From Tunturibacter psychrotolerans (GTDB taxonomy: Bacteria; Acidobacteriota; Terriglobia; Terriglobales; Acidobacteriaceae): 64,000 nucleotides of DNA. The translations under genes and the position numbers were made by a program. The DNA is taken from assembly GCF_040359615.1 (NCBI RefSeq), contig NZ_CP132942.1, positions 3,720,001 to 3,784,000 of the forward strand, in the 5' to 3' direction. The notes beneath the pieces were generated by a model. That model saw nothing but the letters and a program-made list of their open reading frames with translations, was not told the origin of the DNA and searched no databases. Numbering within the stretch: the stretch's first letter is position 1; every line of letters begins with the position of its first letter. Shown here piece by piece: positions 62,001 to 64,000 of this stretch.

Positions 62001-63857
62001 CAGAAACACCCCATACGTTCCACGATCAGGAATCGTCCCACCATTCAGAATCGCGATCCGCTTCACCCCAGCGCGCGGTGTAATCCAGTTCTTATTCCTG
62101 TCCCACGTAATCCGCGGCCGCAGCTCGGCAAACTCATCCGACGGATACCGCCCCGCCAACATATCCAGCACGCCATCAAACACGCTCTGACTCAGCCCCG
62201 CAAACGGCGCCGCCCCGCGCACCAAACTAAACAGCGCCGCGTAACTAACCCCCGGACTCTCCTCCTCCTCAGTCCTGTGCCTGGTCCGCCTCTCCGCGTC
62301 AGCAACGTTCAACGGCGGATGCGCAATCACCGCCACCATCTGCTGCGCCAGCACATCCAACGGATTCCGCAAAAACCGCGTCGACTCCACATGCCCCTCA
62401 TGCATCGCCCGCGTCACCGCCGCACAAGCAATCAAATCCGCCCGATACTTCGGAAAGATAATCCCGTTCGACGGAGCCCCCACCTGGTGTCCCGCCCGTC
62501 CAATCCGTTGCATCCCACTTGCCACGCTGGGCGGAGCCTCAATCTGAATCACCAGATCGATCGCCCCCATATCGATCCCAAGCTCCAGCGACGAAGTCGC
62601 CACCAGCGCCTTAATCCTCCCCGCCTTCAGCAACTCCTCGATCTCTGTCCTTTGTGCAGCCGCCAGCGAGCCATGATGTGCCAACGCAACCTGTTCTCCA
62701 GCCAACTCATTCAAAGCGCCAGCCAGCCTCTCCGCCACGCGTCGAGCATTCACAAAGATCAGCGTCGACGTCCGCCCGCGAATAATCTCAAGCAAACGCG
62801 GATGAATCGACTGCCAGATCGAAGTCCTCTTCGGTCCCTGCGAAGCCGGTCCACTCGGCTGCTCCTGAATCTCCCCTAGTCTCGCCATATCTTCGACTGG
62901 AACCTCCACCTTCAGCTCCAGTAGCTTCCGCGCACCCGCATTCACCACGGTGACAGGACGAAACCGCGCAGCACTCACTCCCCCGTCAACCCGCGAATCC
63001 TCGCTGCCCGCAACTTCCATCAACACACTGTTCGTCTCTGCATCAACCTCCGCAGCATGACTCAAATTCGTGCCTTTCACAGGCACATATCCGGACGTCT
63101 CTGCCCCACCCAGAAACCTCGCCACTTCCTCCAACGGTCTCTGAGTAGCGGACAGCCCAATCCGTTGCAGCTTCCTCCCAGTCAGCGTCTCCAGCCGCTC
63201 CAGAGATAAAGCCATATGCGCCCCACGCTTGCTCGGCACCAGCGCATGGATCTCATCCACGATCACCGTCTCCACCGACCGCAACGACTCTCCCGCCTCC
63301 GAGGTCAGCAGCAGATACAAACTCTCTGGCGTTGTAATCAAAATGTCGCCCGGATGCTTTCGAAACCGCGCACGTTCCTTCTGCGACGTATCGCCCGTAC
63401 GCACGCTGATCTCAGGCATCCGCACCGCAATACCCTCGTGCTTCGCCATGTTCGCGATTCCCACCAAAGGCGATCGCAGATTGCGCTCCACATCCGCGGC
63501 CAACGCCTTCAAAGGCGAAAGGTACACCACTCGACATCCGCGCTCTGCCTCCGGCGCAGTCTGCAACATCAATTTATCAAGACACCACAGAAACGCAGTC
63601 AGCGTCTTACCTGTGCCCGTCGGGGCCAGTATCAGCGTCGACTCCCCACGAGCGATCGCCGGCCAGCCCTCCACCTGCGGAGCCGTCGGAGCATCGAACA
63701 CGGCCCGAAACCACTTCGCCGTGATCGGATGAAACAGCGCCAAAACTCCATCGCCCCCGGGATCCAGTTCCGGCGGCAACGTAGTCCCAATCACAACTCT
63801 TTTCTTCGATTTGGCAGAGCTCGGCGGCATAGTCTCCATGTGCGTTGTCAGCAGCAT
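59004..63857 (-). CDS. lhr: Large superfamily 2 helicase Lhr, long form
   Basis: About 1617 residues, the size of full-length bacterial Lhr. Helicase core: Walker A APTGTGKT (78-85), DEIH box with VIVDEIHALVPSKRG, SATQRPLEEVARFLGG, ATSSLELGIDMGAIDLV and RIGRAGHQVG. A winged helix and the Lhr beta-barrel/C-terminal region follow, including GDTFILGASTWRIDEI and, further on, FPDTDEAP. The last ~700 residues form the Lhr-CTD with several winged-helix units. Lhr is a 3'-5' ATP-dependent translocase linked to DNA repair. Start uncertain: TTG 63872, ATG 63857, ATG 63839 all lack a good ribosome site. Confidence 0.92.
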   Translation of the reverse strand: MLLTTHMETMPPSSAKSKKRVVIGTTLPPELDPGGDGVLALFHPITAKWFRAVFDAPTAPQVEGWPAIARGESTLILAPTGTGKTLTAFLWCLDKLMLQTAPEAERGCRVVYLSPLKALAADVERNLRSPLVGIANMAKHEGIAVRMPEISVRTGDTSQKERARFRKHPGDILITTPESLYLLLTSEAGESLRSVETVIVDEIHALVPSKRGAHMALSLERLETLTGRKLQRIGLSATQRPLEEVARFLGGAETSGYVPVKGTNLSHAAEVDAETNSVLMEVAGSEDSRVDGGVSAARFRPVTVVNAGARKLLELKVEVPVEDMARLGEIQEQPSGPASQGPKRTSIWQSIHPRLLEIIRGRTSTLIFVNARRVAERLAGALNELAGEQVALAHHGSLAAAQRTEIEELLKAGRIKALVATSSLELGIDMGAIDLVIQIEAPPSVASGMQRIGRAGHQVGAPSNGIIFPKYRADLIACAAVTRAMHEGHVESTRFLRNPLDVLAQQMVAVIAHPPLNVADAERRTRHRTEEEESPGVSYAALFSLVRGAAPFAGLSQSVFDGVLDMLAGRYPSDEFAELRPRITWDRNKNWITPRAGVKRIAILNGGTIPDRGTYGVFLAGQRSKPVRVGELDEEMVFESRTGDTFILGASTWRIDEITHDRVLVTPAPGEAGKMPFWHGDQAGRPLEFGRRIGALVRELRDAPRSVAMARLTTEHDLEPGAAENVLRYLADQELATVNVPDDQNIVVERVRDELGDWRVCVLTPFGSRVHAPWAMAVTAKLRATNGQEVETMWSEDGFVLRFPDTDEAPAIDPILLEPEEAADLVLRQLGSTALFAAKFRESAARALLLPRRRADGRTPLWQQRKRAYDLLSVASRYASFPIVLEAYRECLRDVFDMPALMETLRNIGSRSLRVHTVDSRTPSPFASALLFSYVANYIYDGDAPLAERRAQALSIDQDQLRELMGDADLRELLDRSAIEETEEQLQCVVEGYRARTADGVHDLLLRLGDLSRDELRLRCLTDEVASSVAKLMRARRVLEVRIGGEKRLIAVEDAARYRDGLGVPLPPGLPGAFLEEAHEALVDLVRRFARTHGPFTTHEVSERFELAAESVEAVLQRLVQSGKVVEGGFRPGGIHREWCDNEVLRAIRRRSLARLRKEIEPVEQRTLARLFTRWQGVVQPRRGLDALLDVIENLQGAPLPASILESEILPARLVGYKTADLDTLIAAGEVIWVGFDPIGERDGRIGLYLAEKLPSHWPMGRSLARQDGVRSAQGDGSDFALSETEEKIVEYLKARGASFFQDLHDGIGGGYPGETLEALWGLVWKGALTNDGMAALRAYCERPATNSSRKPARRVHQQTGFRSRRTTPPTAQGRWALNSAVFASGRSATEWSHAIAQQLLTRYGVVFRETAHAENLPGGFSAIYDVMKALEESGKIRRGYFAADLGATQFAMPAAVDLLRSLRVQQDPEKVEMLQLAATDPANPYGALLRWPAAPDAGSSLTRSVGARVILCDGALVAYLRRGNPNLQVFLPEEEPQRSQVARSLAEFLVSKVQGQEDAQGRGGILIASVNGIAVAEHPMARFLLDAGFAAGAMGFNVRRGLPPLPGPRGEVRANA

Positions 63858-63907
63858 AACTGCCGCACACAATTGGATGCGTTTCTAAGCCCCTAAGTCA
63901 AAAATCC

Positions 63908-64000
63908 CTACGAGACGCTCGCAGGACGATAAAAGTAGCAGTCAGCCCCAAACTCAACCTCAAACAGATTGGTCGAATCCTCCGCCTGTTCCGCGTTTCC
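63908..64000 (-). CDS. C-terminal end of an unrecognised protein (partial)
   Basis: A reverse frame enters at the window edge and runs 30 codons to a TAG at 63910-63908. It ends STNLFEVEFGADCYFYRPAS then VS. The composition looks protein-like and the position, 50 bp upstream of lhr on the same strand, suits a preceding gene. Too little is visible to name it. Confidence 0.45.
   Translation of the reverse strand, partial: GNAEQAEDSTNLFEVEFGADCYFYRPASVS

Noticed and set aside
60852-62879. A 675-codon forward frame inside lhr
   Set aside because: It is antisense to the clear Lhr helicase, is extremely Arg/His/Pro/Gln-rich and has no domain; a shadow caused by high GC3.
1-64000. tRNA, rRNA, CRISPR arrays, riboswitches, prophage
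   Set aside because: The gaps between genes were read for cloverleaf ends, regular short repeats and known leader motifs; none was convincing.

Overview
The window looks like a piece of chromosome from an Acidobacteriota species of the class Terriglobia (Granulicella/Edaphobacter/Terriglobus-like). This is an inference. It rests on the GC-rich, C-ending codon use, an orphan MacB/FtsX permease of the acidobacterial duplicated type, the dispersed TCATCCTGAGCGAAGC-type intergenic repeats, a PEP-CTERM protein, and Gram-negative envelope genes (lpxD, kdsD, TonB, OprB porins, PBP1). No rRNA, tRNA, CRISPR array, phage or transposase gene was seen.

Layout. 1-3.1 kb: end of coxB, then coxA, coxC and a small secreted CxxC membrane protein (an unusual haem-copper oxidase). 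3.1-9.5 kb: PEP-mutase-family protein, a CCA-adding enzyme with a histone-H1-like tail, a conserved hypothetical, lpxD, a REC-PAS protein and a small lipoprotein. 9.5-9.9 kb: two untracked 48- and 50-residue single-span membrane microproteins in tandem. 10-15 kb: tmk, cytochrome P450, a double-Mop molbindin, a secreted CAP protein and an OprB porin. 15.3-18.5 kb: holB, sua5, a CYTH protein and a lone TonB C-terminal domain. 18.6-28.3 kb: chemoreceptor, TonB, then ileS-lspA-uvrA. 28.5-30.5 kb: a DUF2252 protein and a small hypothetical.

The segment from about 30.5 to 40.3 kb is an accessory region with looser codon use and clear decay. It holds two intact multicopper oxidases and the frameshifted tail of a third, an OprB porin with an internal deletion and a nonsense codon, the last 77 codons of an alpha/beta hydrolase, a YciI-like protein, the orphan permease and a PEP-CTERM protein. 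An 18-bp inverted repeat brackets a gene-free stretch at its left edge.

The right part is mostly conserved again: DUF1080 protein, serine hydrolase, gltX, a DUF418 membrane protein, a YtrA-type regulator plus DUF1648 protein cassette flanked by 33-bp direct repeats, DUF1569 and DUF4440 proteins, alaC, a TlpA/DsbD-N pair, kdsD, proS and a class A PBP, then nei2, an acyltransferase-like membrane protein and a long lhr helicase.

Several housekeeping genes (lpxD, CYTH, tmk, the 29989 gene, perhaps uvrA) have a -10-like hexamer 6-8 nt before the ATG and no Shine-Dalgarno site. Others start at TTG or GTG behind a good Shine-Dalgarno. Both patterns change where the starts should be placed. All family names come from reading motifs by eye; no search was run.
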